Positions 33,491 through 44,673 of a stretch of DNA of 64,000 nucleotides are shown here, piece by piece. The translations under genes and the position numbers were made by a program. Source of the stretch: Mytilus californianus (Eukaryota > Mollusca > Bivalvia > Mytilida > Mytilidae). The first letter of the stretch is position 1; each line of letters begins with the position of its first letter. The notes below the pieces were generated by a model. The model was not told where the DNA came from. It ran no database searches and saw only the letters and a list, made by a program, of their open reading frames with translations. The stretch lies in contig NW_026262668.1 in NCBI RefSeq assembly GCF_021869535.1, positions 13,748,348-13,812,347 of the forward strand, written 5' to 3'.

Positions 33491-34914
33491 CGCTGAAGCT
33501 ATCTGTAAAGTTTTTGTGTTTTCATTTTTTCTTTTAAAATGACTGGTCTGATTGAAGCAATGGAAAGAGTAATATATTGGAAGCCCTTTCTTGACTGTGA
33601 CTGGTGCTATCAACCTATTACAGTTCATTCAAAATTCTAACCCAATAGACTATTTGTTTTATCAAATCAAACTGGTCAACTGGTCAAAAATTTTAACCAA
33701 CTGCTATCCATGGCTGTAGAAAAAAACACTAAAGTCATTGAAGTGCAAAGTGATAAAATAAAGCATACTTACAATCCTATAAGATTCTTTTTATCTTTAT
33801 GTTTATTAATCATTTCCATCAGATGCAGTTTTTTTAATCCTTACCTGTAGATGAATTTAAATTTTTTTTGGTGCTATAAACCTGCGGTCAAAATCTAAAA
33901 GACTTTAGGAATAATGAATTGAAATTGAAATTGAATTAAATAAAGAATTTTTAAGATTGTAGGCAAAGTTTTGGTTTAAAAAAATCCAAAATCTAAGTGA
34001 CGATTTTTTAAAATTTGTAAGGAAATGTCAAGACTTTTTGAGTGTCATTTTGTGTAAGACTATATATGTATTCTGTAAACAGGAAGTTGTTGAGCATTAA
34101 AATCCATCACATAGTAACGCTAGCTCACATGATGCTTGATACCAACTTTTAGGAAACTCTGATAAGTAGTTCCTGAGAAAAGCACAACACAAATTTTATG
34201 TCATGAACAAACATAAACCAGTAAAGGGGGAAATTAGGAGTTTAGTTTGACATATCTGTACTTTTTTTAATTTACTTTATTTTGCATCTGTCGCACACAA
34301 TTAATTTGAAATTTATAGTTGTATATTAAACTGCATTGATCTTTTAAAAAAACAAATATCATGTAAAGGTTTTATGCTGTCGATAAATGTCAGTTTGACT
34401 TCCTTAGTTTATTTTATTACCATTTTATTTCCTAGTACATTTGTTACATGTATTTGATCTGCCTCTTTACCATATTCAATAAGTTTATCTACCAAATATA
34501 ACTGTATGTAACATGAGATTTTATTAAGTGTGCCCTTGAAAATTTTATAAGATTGATAAAGATATTTGTTGTAGGCGTAATGCTGTGTTATATACAGGTA
34601 TTAGATTTAGCTAATTCCTTATTTACATACAAATTTCACTGGCTACTGGTGTGATGACATCTTTACTACATACATGTACAGTGGTATTCAGAGTTTTTGC
34701 ATCTGTCGAAAAAATTCATTTAAAATTAAATGTTGTATATTAAACTGTGAATAAAGTGCTTTGATCTTTTTTTTGTAATTGTGTGTCCCTTTATTCCATG
34801 CAACCAAATAAACAGTCTCCTATTTTTATGTAGTTTATGCTCCTTTTTGTGTCAGTATTACTTGGGCAATTCATTTCAACCACCATGACCACAGAGGCTA
34901 TCTCTTCTGTTCTA
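33491..34914. other. No gene recognised; partial duplication
   Basis: AT-rich. A stretch TGCATCTGTCG then TTGTATATTAAACTG then TTGATCTTTT occurs at about 34283 and again at about 34699, a diverged local duplication. No exon is supported. Confidence 0.4.
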
Positions 34915-35085
34915 AAAGAGGGACGAAAGATACCAGAGGGACAGTCAAACTCATAGATCGAAAACAAACAGACAAATAATAGTACAGATGACACAACATA
35001 GAAAACAAAAGACCAAGCAACATGAACCCCACCAAAAACTGGGGGTGATCTCAGGTGCTCCGGAAGGGTAAGCAGATCCTGATGG
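34915..35085 (-). mobile_element. Family B tail, truncated
   Basis: AAAGATACCAGAGGGACAGT, CCCACCAAAAACTGGGGGTG and CCGGAAGGGTAAGCAGATCC. It ends abruptly at CCTGATGG, before the reverse-transcriptase part. Confidence 0.65.
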
Positions 35086-35249
35086 CTACAATATTAATTT
35101 ATGGCTGATCTGTAAGGTTTTTAAATGCTCACACAGAGAAAACTAAAGATTTTGAAGTTTGTACTTTTCCCTTATACCAGGGTAGTTGAAATCTTGTGTA
35201 TTCATGTTGTTGATACAGTGCTAAAAGTTCAATATGTTTTTCTTTTCAG

Positions 35250-35433
35250 GGTCTTGAAATTATAAACATGATTGTCCCTGCTAATAATTGAGAACAAAGA
35301 ACAAATGTAGATGATAGTTGTGACAGATTCATACAGGAATATCATAGCTGCAGAAATACAAAAAAATCAGTGTTATAAAGAAATAAATGAGCTTGGCTGT
35401 TATATTAGAGGAAAATAGGATTAGAATTTCAAG
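35250..35433 (+). other. Candidate 5' untranslated exon
   Basis: A strong acceptor (TTTTTCTTTTCAG ending 35249) and a donor (TTCAAG|GTAAAG at 35434) bracket 184 bp that do not look like any repeat here. There is no open frame, so if used it would be 5' leader upstream of the kinase start codon at 42368. This is a splice-signal guess only. Confidence 0.25.
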
Positions 35434-35756
35434 GTAAAGTATAGCAAAACATTTGAAATGTTTTTTGGGGGTTTTTAAAGATCAGGCAACATTAGATTAA
35501 GGATTAAATTTGATGAAATATATTTTTTTGTTCTCATTGCCATGCCAGTGTTTTATTATGTAAGGATTGATATCATCTATGTATAAAAAGCTGTATAAAG
35601 TTTATTTTGGGACAAATTCTGTTCCTGTTTAATCTTAAATTACATTGCAGGTTATTTTGCATCATCCATATATCAAACAAAAATCATATGAAGTATCTTT
35701 AAAATATTTTGTGAAGTTAAGTATAAGATCAATTGTATAATTCTTATTTATTATCA

Positions 35757-35893
35757 TAAAATTGAGAATGGAAACGGGAAATGTGTTAAAGAGACAACAA
35801 CCTGACCAAAGAGCAGAACACAGCCCAAGGTCACCAATGGGTCTTCAATACAGTGAGAAAATCCTGCATCCAGGGGCAGCAGGCTTCAGCTTA
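35757..35893 (-). mobile_element. PLE-A 3' tail, truncated
   Basis: AAAATTGAGAATGGAAACGG, AGAGACAACAACCTGACCAA, CAATGGGTCTTCAATACAGT. Reverse complement of the last 135 bp of the PLE-A tail. The 76-residue + frame at 35762-35992 is in this tail. Confidence 0.7.
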
Positions 35894-36039
35894 TCTTACA
35901 TATGTGTCCAATTTTGGTTGAAAAACTTGCAAGAAATATTCATTTTGAGTAGAACTGTTTTTTTTATGAACATCTTTCTGAGATCGTCTTGACTTAGACT
36001 TTGCCTGAAATTTTATGACTTCTGATATTTCAATCTTTA

Positions 36040-36798
36040 CACGTTGTCACTATCGAAGTTTTCCATCAGAAACTTGGTCAAAGAAAAGATTGAACAATAG
36101 AAAATGAAAGGATATGGAGTAAATGTACAAGAAAACTTGGTCAAAGTCATCTGTTGTCACTATCAAAATTTAACATAAAAAACTTGGTCAAAGAAAAGGC
36201 AGGAGTTCAATGTTTACAAAAAAAATAAATATGGCTCAAATATACTTCTCACAGAATAACTGCACTGCACATCGATGTATTCTGTATGTTACCATTTTAA
36301 GAAGGTGAATTAGAGTTTGTACAAGAGTAAGAAAAAGGGGGATAAGAAACTGGTTACTAAGAAAAAGACAAGAGAAGTACCTCCCACTCTTGACATCAAG
36401 AACTTCACAGTAAGGACCTATTGAAATTCAGGAATTATTTAAGAATGAACCTTAGCCATACGAGCATGTTGGGTTAGTTTTCATTACACATTTCTAATTA
36501 ATTTTCAAGAATTCAAAATGATTCCAGATTCAAATAATTCCTTGTTTGGAGCTCATCCTACATTTCTTGCCAATTTTGCCATGTGCTATTGTTTTATAAA
36601 CTAGAATTACATCATGCCAAAACTGCACTGTGATTGGCTTATTCCTGTCAAAGTTTCAAGAACACTAGGATGAGATTCTGTTCCACCAAGGTTTCTTGGT
36701 CAAAGAAATCTTTGATAGTGACAACAGGTCTTTATGTTAGCTGAAAATTTTCTGAATTCATACCAATCATTTTGCTGAATGATATGAAACATAGGTAA
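36040..36798. repeat. Possible non-autonomous element with foldback arm
   Basis: CTGTTGTCACTATCAAA at about 36152 is matched in inverse by TTTGATAGTGACAACAG at about 36709, giving 17 bp ends of a 575 bp block. The same end occurs once more at about 36045 in direct orientation. Inside, 36445-36555 is one arm of the foldback family at 22897. I saw no target duplication. Confidence 0.4.
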
Positions 36799-37035
36799 AA
36801 TAGAGAATGGAAATGAGGAATGTGTCAAATAGACAACAACCCGACCAAAGAGTAAAAAAAACCAGCCGAATTCCACCAATGGGTCTTCAGCACAGCAAGA
36901 AAATCAAGCACAATCCCTCCCGTTAGGTGTTTAGTATCAATACCATCATAAAATATATGAGAAGAACATAACCCGTATCATGCCAACAACTGGTTTTAGA
37001 ATACATGTTTATTTCCGATGCAAAGACCCTATATT
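36799..37035 (-). mobile_element. PLE-A tail with internal deletion
   Basis: From AGAGAATGGAAATGAGGAAT to CAATGGGTCTTCAGCACAGC this is the terminal tail. It then jumps to CACAATCCCTCCCGTTAGGT and ACCCGTATCATGCCAACAAC, which match 5985-6095 just after the reverse transcriptase. About 370 bp of the middle tail is missing, so this copy is a deletion derivative. Confidence 0.7.
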
Positions 37036-37954
37036 TCTAACACTCAAATGTAATTCAGAAAGCTTCAAGCTTCTATTTAAATTACTTTGATATACCCGGT
37101 AGTGTTTAAAGCACTTTACAATTTCAATTGTTGTAAAAAGTTATTACAGTGACATGAGTGTATTATCAGATTTACTACATTTTTGTACTTATAAGTATCA
37201 GTATTAAATTTGAAACCTGCTTCGTAATGATGACATTTAAAATCTATGACCCGCACAAGTACAGAAAATGTCAGAATCGTGTGAATCTCTAGCATAATCT
37301 ATTTATACATGCATGTGATAACGTTTTGTAACACATATTGGTTCCAAGCCAATCAAACTGCAGCCACAGAACTATTTAAATTTTACGACATAGGGGTAAA
37401 ACATCGGCAACCAGAATGTCAAATATAAAAAGGTTCCTTAAAAAATATGAAAAACAAGATTAATAAAGTCTTGAGTTGAATACTGTATGACCAAGATTTC
37501 TCTGTTAAGAATCAATATTTGTTGCTATTCTGAAATCTTGTTTTTGATAAGCTCAGGCAGAACTTCATTATGTTGACCCCTTGTACTGGATCAATAAACT
37601 GTAATCATTCATGCAGAAAGGAGCAATACACAGTCAGTCAACCATGAAAACATGATGTAATTTTGATGTAACCAATCAAAAAGTGGAATATTAGATGATC
37701 ATTGGAAATATCGTGTAATCATTGAAGCATAAGACATTTAATGAAGATTATTGATAGAACTACAGTATCAATTGTAACCAAAGCTATGCTGTACATATCC
37801 TAATGGATTATTTCTTCTGATCATGGTAATAGGTTTAAAGTAACCTATGATGAACTTCAATAACCTTGCTTTAATCATTACTTCTAAGAATCAGGCTGAT
37901 AAATCAAGTCTTTAAATCTATTTGATTTATATATGTGCTGTATTATTCAGGTAA
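37036..37954. other. No gene recognised; intron-like
   Basis: AT-rich, with no repeat family or frame that I can name. Confidence 0.4.
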
Positions 37955-38115
37955 GGATGGCTTTTTCTAGGCTTTCAGGGCCTTTTATAGCTTACTATGA
38001 GTATGAGTTTTGCTCATTGTTGAAGGCTGTACAATGACCTATAGTTGTTAACCTTTACATCATTAGGTCTCTGGTGGAGAGTTGTCTCATTGTTAATCGT
38101 TCAACATCTTTATAT
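37955..38115 (+). mobile_element. Family A tail
   Basis: GGGCCTTTTATAGCTTACTA, TGCTCATTGTTGAAGGCTGT, GACCTATAGTTGTTAACC and GGAGAGTTGTCTCATTG. Sense on +. Confidence 0.6.
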
Positions 38116-38444
38116 TTTGTTATTTTTACCCTGATTTGTAATTTGTCAAATTTGGGCTGATTTCCCCTTAGGTTATCTACATAGAGGTTTATCTTGATAT
38201 AGGTTCCCTAACAAAGAAACTATAATCATATAACATAAATAAATAAAAAGAGATTTGGGGTATACAAGTTTCAAATTTTTAATCTCTCTCCCATGTAATT
38301 GAAATCTGACAATCTCAATTGAAATTTTTGTATAATTTTAGTTGAATTATTAAGAGAATAGACAAAAAATAGAAGCAAGCAAAACTCTTGTTGTGATGCA
38401 TTATGTTTATTACTGTGGGTAATTAGCTTTTTGTGCCCTGGGTA

Positions 38445-38995
38445 ACTGGCTTGATGGAAGATATGTCTGCTTCTGTTCTGTGGGTCAGCATTTGACAACC
38501 ATCACTATCCATGTACACCTATAACTGACTTGATGTAAGATATGTCTTCTTCTGTTCTGTGGGTCAGACAATCATCACTATCCATGTATACCTATAACTG
38601 ACTTGATGTAAAATATGTCTACTTCTGTTCTGTGGATCAGTCAGTCATCACTATCCATGTCTCCTTCTGTTCTGTGGATCAGACAACCATCACTATCCAT
38701 GTAAACCTATAACTGACTTGATGTAAGATATGTCTACTTCTGTTCTGTGGATCAGACAACCATCACTATCCATGTATACCTATAACTGACTTGATGTAAG
38801 ATATGTCTACTTCTGTTCTGTGGATCAGACAGTCATTACTATCCATGTAAACCTATAACTGACTTGATGTAAGATATGTCTACTTCTGTTCTGTGGGTCA
38901 GACAATCATCACTATCCATGTATACCTATAACTGACTTGATGTAAAATATGTCTACTTCTGTTCTGTGGATCAGCATTTTACCACCATCACTACC
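38445..38995 (+). repeat. 73 bp tandem array
   Basis: About eight units with ACTTGATGTAAGATATGTC, TTCTGTTCTGTGGATCAGAC and CATCACTATCCATGTATACC. One unit near 38657 is shortened. No gene inside. Confidence 0.85.
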
Positions 38996-39359
38996 CTTGT
39001 ATGCCTAGGTATCTTGGATAAGTATTTTTAATGGAAACCATCTACCAAATTCCCCTTCCCATTAGGACTTAACTCTTGAAATCTAATCATATTAACTAAA
39101 TACCTCTAAAAAAGTGTATAAAACCATAAACTATTTGTTTGAATACATTATGTCCTCCTGTGTTTGAAAGCCCTCTTGGAGGTTTTAAAAATTGGCAGTT
39201 ATGAAATTTCTATTGTATTTAATTTGACTGATGGAATGAAAGGATAAGGAATTTATTATTACTGGTCAGAAGAGCAAGGTAACTGGACCATGTTTGACTA
39301 AAGGGAGAAACAGACAAACATTCATGTTGTTAGAATAGCCATTTGGAATATGGTAACAA

Positions 39360-39590
39360 ATATAAAAATAGGGAGATTTGGTATGATTGCCAATGAAACA
39401 ACTACCAAAATGTATCCACCAAAGACCAAAGGACAAGGATAAATATATACATGTATAGGGCACTGTACAGCCTTCAACAATGAGCACAACACATACTTTA
39501 TTGTAAGCTAAGATAAAATAGAAGCCACTGGGACAACACAATATTAAACAGTTCAAAAGAGAAAATTAGGAATAGTAACAGTCTCCTTGT
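39360..39590 (-). mobile_element. Family A tail, diverged
   Basis: AATAGGGAGATTTGGTATGA, GCACTGTACAGCCTTCAACA and GAGCACAACACATACTTTAT. The minus frame of 96 residues at 39266-39556 is in this tail and is not called. Confidence 0.6.
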
Positions 39591-40749
39591 AAAATACAAT
39601 ATCTAATGTAAATCTGGCAAGTTGTATATCTTCATATTATCTTCAGTCATGTGCTAAGTGAAGTCAGAAATGTTTTTTCTACAGATTTCTGTATGATTAC
39701 AAACTGATGACTTTTGTTTTTTCACTTAATTTAACCTGTGTTTTCATAGAGCTCCTCTGTTTAAAGTTAAAGCATTATATTGTCAATAAAACTGCTGTTC
39801 GACATTAAGGCATCAAAGCAGTGCGCATTAGAAACAGATTGGATTTTGGCAATGTTCCAAGTTCTTATGAGGGGGAGGAGGATCTCACACCTGCCAAAAA
39901 TAATTAATGTTGTTTCAAAGTTTAAAATTTAACTTTCCCCATGTTACGAGGGTCTACAGGGAAGATGGATTTCAGGTGGTATGCATTTATAAGTATATCA
40001 GCTTCTGAATTTTAACATGTCATTTATGGGTATTAAGTACTGTTGTTAGCAGCACAACTTTTTAGATTTGGAATGATATAAAGCATGATATATTGTGTAG
40101 ACACTTGTTTATTGTTGAAGAATGTACATTAACAATGAGATGTGTTTTGATTTCTGTGTCCTTGGGTTGCTGTTTCAGTGGTATATAACCATTATCTCAT
40201 TTCATTCATATTTACATGTTGTTTTGTATAATGAATCAACATCTTTTGATATTATTTTGCAGTAAACAGTGTCTTAATTTAATTAAAGTGGTCCTAAATT
40301 ATTAAATAAACAATGTCCAGAAAACTAATGCCAATTACCTGTATTGTTTTGAGTCATCTTGAGTTTGTTCTGCAAGCAAGGAAAGACAAACACTGGATTT
40401 TATCTCTAGAACACCCTACAAAATAATACCCCAAAACTTCCTTCAAAACTGTATTCAATTTCCACTTGTAAACCTATAGAGAAAACACTTGACAGTCTCA
40501 TCTAACAAAGCTCCTTCAGTAATTAATTTGTGATAGAGAAAGATGATAGCATTATTGTTAAACGATTAAACTGAAAAAACCCAAAACAATTGAATTGTAA
40601 ATGATCAGCTGTAAACTTAGTGTATGAACAAGGAGAGATGTAGGTATAGGCCAGTGAGAAGGAACTCAACGATAGAATTAACCTCAAAAGACATCCTGAG
40701 TTCAACATACAGTACTCAACAATAAACAAGTGACAACATGTGTTTTTTT
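39591..40749. other. No gene recognised
   Basis: A tail-like stretch (TTTATTGTTGAAGAATGTAC, GGGTTGCTGTTTCAGTGGTA) at about 40105-40185 is a diverged retroelement end. No exon is supported. Confidence 0.4.
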
Positions 40750-42170
40750 TAGCTCACCTGGCCTGAAGGGCCAAGTGAGCTTTTCTCACCACTTGGCGTC
40801 CCTTGTTCGTCGTTGACGTCGCCGTTAACTTTTACAAAAATGTTCCCCTCTGAAACTACTGGGCCAAATTTAAGCAAACTTGGCCACAATCATCATTGGG
40901 GTATCTAGTTTAAAAAATGTGTCCGATGACCCTGCCCGCAACCAAGATGGCCGACATGGCTAAAAAAAGAACATAGGGTAAAATGCAAGTTTTGAAATTA
41001 TTTTGTTAACTGTTTTAAATAGAGAAAATCTTACAAAGCAAAAATGTTAAGAATGTTGAGCTCTACCAATTGTCCAGATACGTCAAAACTGTCAGACAAC
41101 TTCTTTATAGGAGTTATTGCCCTTTAATGACAAATTTAACCTTTTTATTCATTTTTGCCTATTATCTGGAAAACTATGATAGATAGATGGAAAGAAACTT
41201 TGAATTGCAAAAATGATCAGCAAGACAAGTTCTTCAAATAATTCCACAAGGTCGAAGTCCTTATTAGAGTAATTGTCTTTTGATGACGATTTTTACCATT
41301 TTTTTGCGTTTTTGCCTTATCTTAAAAATTAAAATAGATAGATAGAAACTTGAATAAGCAAAAATGATCAGCAAGATAAGATCTATAATAAAAACTTATG
41401 GAGGAAATCCTCCGACGACTCCTTATTGGAGTTATTGCCCTTTAATAACGATTTTTACCATATTTTTTTGCGTTTTGCCTTATATGATAAAAATTATAAT
41501 AGATAGATAGAAACTTAAATAAGCAAAAGTGATTAGCAAAATAAGATCTACAAGAAAGACAATTTGGACAAAATCGTCAGACGACTCCTTATTGGAGTTA
41601 TTGCCTTTTATTGACGATTTTTACAATTTTTTTGCGTTTTGCGTTATATGAAAAAAATTATAATAGATAGATAGAAACTTAAATAAGCAAAAATTATCAG
41701 CAAGAAATCAGCAAGAAAAGATCTACAATTAAGACTATTGGAGGAAATTATCAGACGACTCCTTATTAGAGTTATTGCCTTTAATACGATATTTACCTTT
41801 TTTTTTGCGTTTTGCCTTATATGATACAAATTATAATAGATGAATAGACACTTTAGATCACAAAAATGATCAGCAAGGCAAGATCTTCAAACAAGTCAAA
41901 TTTTGCCAATATAGTTAGTAGACTATCACTCTTTATAGATGTCAATGCCCTTAAATGAGGATTTTTTTTTACCCTCTTTTGTGTTTGGAGCAAAAAATAA
42001 AGAAGATAGAGAGAAACTAAACGGATAAATGATCAGCAATACAAGATCAACAAAACATAGATTTTTGTCATTAATTCTATTCTTGTCCACAATGTTGGAG
42101 ACTGTCCTTTGTTGAATATGCACATAGACCAAGGTGAGAGACACAGGCTCTTTAGAGCCTCTAGTTTGTT
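40750..42170 (+). mobile_element. Non-autonomous element with internal 165 bp repeats
   Basis: Begins TAGCTCACCTGGCCTGAAGG (self-complementary with CCAAGTGAGCT) and ends near CAGGCTCTTTAGAGCCTCTA, also a small hairpin. The interior holds about five diverged units of around 165 bp with TTATTGCCCTTTAATGACG, TTTTTGCGTTTTGCCTTATA, AATAGATAGATAGAAAC and AAAATGATCAGCAAGA. No transposase is visible. Diverged copies at 19995 and 24580 show that the family is dispersed. The minus frames here are repeat by-products. Confidence 0.6.
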
Positions 42171-42367
42171 TAACAATTTTTATCAGAAGAATAGTATATA
42201 AATACCAGAATTCAGATGAAAAACTAACTCACAAATCAGCCTTTTTTGTTTCAAAATTTACTGAAAATTTTCATTTTTTGAGGCGATTAGAATTTTTTTA
42301 TATTTAATAATCAGTGTAATATTTTGATTTGTTTTCAGGTTTGTACGTGCAGTGAAATGATGAGAGA

Positions 42368-42431
42368 ATGACATTTCAGTGGCAAAAGTTAAGTCCTACT
42401 GAGTTCCATCAACTCCAGGAATATATATCTT
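42368..42431 (+). CDS. Dgk: Diacylglycerol kinase exon 1 (coding start)
   Basis: The exon begins at 42339 after the acceptor GTTTTCAG. The ATG at 42368 has a good context (A at -3) and an in-frame TGA 15 bases upstream at 42353, so it is the start. It encodes MTFQWQKLSPTEFHQLQEYIS plus one base, then the donor TCTT|GTAAGT at 42432. The residues match the opening of vertebrate DGK beta and alpha, where a Met-Thr start is followed by LSPSEFxQLQ and then an amphipathic stretch. Joined to exon 2 it continues as Tyr-Ser-Ser-Lys-Lys. The 3' 48 coding bases and the donor are the first copy of a five-fold tandem repeat. Confidence 0.88.
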
Positions 42432-42663
42432 GTAAGTATAAAAGTTAAGTCCTACCGAGTTCCATCAACTCCAGGAATATATATTTTGTAAGTATAAAAG
42501 TTAAGTCCTACCGAGTTCCCTCAACTCCAGGAATATATATCTTGTAAGTATAAAAGTTAAGTCCTACCGAGTTCCATCAACTCCAGGAATATATATCTTG
42601 TAAGTATAAAAGTTAAGTCCTACCGAGTTCCATCAACTCCAGGAATATATATCTTGTAAGTAT
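42384..42663 (+). repeat. 56 bp array of exon 1 end plus splice donor
   Basis: Five units starting at 42384, 42440, 42496, 42552 and 42608. Each has AAAAGTTAAGTCCTAC, GAGTTCCATCAACTCCAGG, AATATATATCTT and GTAAGTAT. The first unit is coding exon 1. Units 2-5 lie in intron 1 and share ACC where the exon has ACT; unit 2 has TATTTTG and unit 3 TTCCCTC, so copies are nearly identical and probably young. Use of any later donor would read through GTAAGTATAAAAGTTAA and stop, because the period is not a multiple of 3. Only the first donor keeps the protein. Confidence 0.92.
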
Positions 42664-42724
42664 AAAAACATTACATGTCCTTGACCTCTTTTTGGTTAAT
42701 AGAATCAGTGTAAGGTGTACATAT

Positions 42725-43010
42725 ATAAAAATAAGGAGATGTGGTATGATTGCCAATGAGACAACTATCCACCAAAGTTCAAATGAAGTGGATGTAAGTA
42801 ATTATAGGTCACTTTACAGCCCTCAACAATAAGAAAAACCCATACCAGATATTGGGCTATAAAAGGCACTGATATGAAAATGTAAAACAATTCAATTGAG
42901 AAAACTAATTGCCTAATTTATAACAAAACAATTTACGAAAAACAAATATGACAGAGATGAACCAATGACAACCAATGAACTACAGGCTCCTGATGCCTGA
43001 ATGCCTGGTT
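42725..43010 (-). mobile_element. Family A tail in kinase intron 1
   Basis: AAATAAGGAGATGTGGTATG, GCCAATGAGACAACTATCCA, TAGGTCACTTTACAGCCCTC and ACTACAGGCTCCTGATGCC. Antisense to the gene. Confidence 0.65.
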
Positions 43011-43210
43011 GACTAGTGTCAGTTGACCATAATATCATGGTTCAATCGTCAGTGTTATTTTTTCATGTTTAAGCCAAGTTGTTCAATTACCATGGAAAAA
43101 TAAACCATCCTTGATTGGTCTTTACTATCATTGTGATGTGTAAATATTCATCTGAAGTATTTATACACAATTACCTTTCTCAACTGTATACTTTGATTGT
43201 TGCTGATATG

Positions 43211-43742
43211 AGGGTGGTAAAGGAGGGACCTGAACACGGAAACACATGAAATAAAAATCGAAAAAACGTTGCACGGAAAATAAAAATCGGGAAAAACGCA
43301 ACATGAGAAATTAAATCGTAAATATTAAGGAAAAATATACTAGAAGTTATTACTCGTCCGTTCTTGGAGATCATGCAGTCATTATTAATGGACATGAAGA
43401 CCCTACGGTCACCTTTTAGCGTCCACTAGTTGCATCTGATTTGAAAAAAAAATATTATTCATAGTAATTTGATGGACTTTATTACATACCATACATATAA
43501 TATAGAATTGTAAATATCCGAGGTGACTTTGAATTAGTCCCGGTTTACTTTTTAATCAAAATGGGGGACAAGCACGAGAAATTTAGAGTACCGACACGGA
43601 ACACGGAAAATAAATAAGGGGAAACACGAAGCACGCACATCGAACCAAACATGAGAAAATGAGAAATAAAACGTCAAAACACGAAAACACATGAAATAAA
43701 AAATTCGAAAACGTTGCACGAAAATAACCCTTTACCACCCTC
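43211..43742. mobile_element. Non-autonomous transposon, 532 bp, TGATAT duplicated
   Basis: Inverted ends GAGGGTGGTAAAGG at the left and CCTTTACCACCCTC at the right, flanked by TGATAT on both sides (43205-43210 and 43743-43748). The interior has repeats of CACGGAAAATAAA and AACGTTGCACG. No transposase. The 71- and 76-residue minus frames at 43180 and 43583 fall in it and are not called. Confidence 0.7.
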
Positions 43743-43828
43743 TGATATAAATGGGGATTCAGACAAGGGTTAAAACATAGAAAAATAAGTATATTTAACT
43801 TTAGTTCAAACATTTATATAGTTGCCTA

Positions 43829-44184
43829 CTGTGGATTCATTACTGTAAACCAACATATTTTCACTGATGCTTTATTATGGGTTTTACACTTTCTTGCTGT
43901 CTTTGCAGCAATTTAATTTTTCTCAATTTCCAAATTTCTTGATGTATTTATATAAGCAGAAGATTCAAGTTTTACATATTGCCAACATTTAATGTTCTTG
44001 CTATTTTTCAACTCTTGGAAATAAGTCAGTTGGGTTACAGTATTATTCATGGCAGGAATTTTTTTATGAATTTGTGAATATAGTTTAACCACAAATTTAA
44101 GTGTTCAAAGAAGTAAAAATCTATGGGCAAAAAATTAACTCCATTTACGAAAATTGGTACCCATGAAAATAACTGAATTTACAG
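43829..44184. mobile_element. MITE with CTGTGGATTCATT ends
   Basis: CTGTGGATTCATTAC at the left and AACTGAATTTACAG at the right are inverted ends, with TA on each side. A 209 bp relative is at 55000-55208. No coding capacity. Confidence 0.55.
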
Positions 44185-44252
44185 TATTTCATGTATATGA
44201 TGTAAATATAAATCCTTGGTATTGTATATTAAAAGGAATTTTTATAATGCAG

Positions 44253-44308
44253 ATTCATCTAAGAAGTTGAAAGATGTTCTTGAGGATTTACAAATCTCCT
44301 GTGATGAG
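44253..44308 (+). CDS. Dgk: Diacylglycerol kinase exon 2
   Basis: 56 bp between an acceptor (TTTTTATAATGCAG ending 44252) and a donor (GATGAG|GTAGGT at 44309). With the last base of exon 1 it encodes YSSKKLKDVLEDLQISCDE and ends in phase 0. The KKLKDVLEDL segment is the best conserved piece: vertebrate DGK beta has the same run with one or two conservative changes right after the QLQ segment of exon 1. It is too short to stand out as an open frame and was found by reading for the expected next segment. Confidence 0.87.
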
Positions 44309-44524
44309 GTAGGTATCTTTGTTGGTTAACTGAATTATTTTATCACCATGATAATGTCCCATAACATTGTATATTTTTTTTTTCTTTTCCATGTTTATAG
44401 TTTATTCAAACGTTAATTTAAGAAAGAATGTTTTCTTGTGAATGAATGAAATTTGTTCTTTTTTATTTATTTTTTCATTCATTTATTTATTTATTTTTGG
44501 CATGAGGGATTGAGATATTTAAGA

Positions 44525-44673
44525 ATTGAATGCTTCTTTTTGTAAATTTATTGGGGTGTAAAAGCGTTGACCGAAGTACATTTTGTATGAAGCGCAGAAG
44601 CGCTTCATTCTAAAAATGTGCGCACGGTCAACGCTTTTACAACCCAATAAAATTACTAAAAGAAGCATTCAAT
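44525..44673. repeat. Foldback (MITE-like) element in intron 2
   Basis: ATTGAATGCTTC at the left pairs with GAAGCATTCAAT at the right, AAAAGCGTTGACCG with CGGTCAACGCTTTT, and GAAGCGCAGAAGCGCTTC is the tip. About 149 bp. Compact hairpin, no coding part. Confidence 0.75.
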
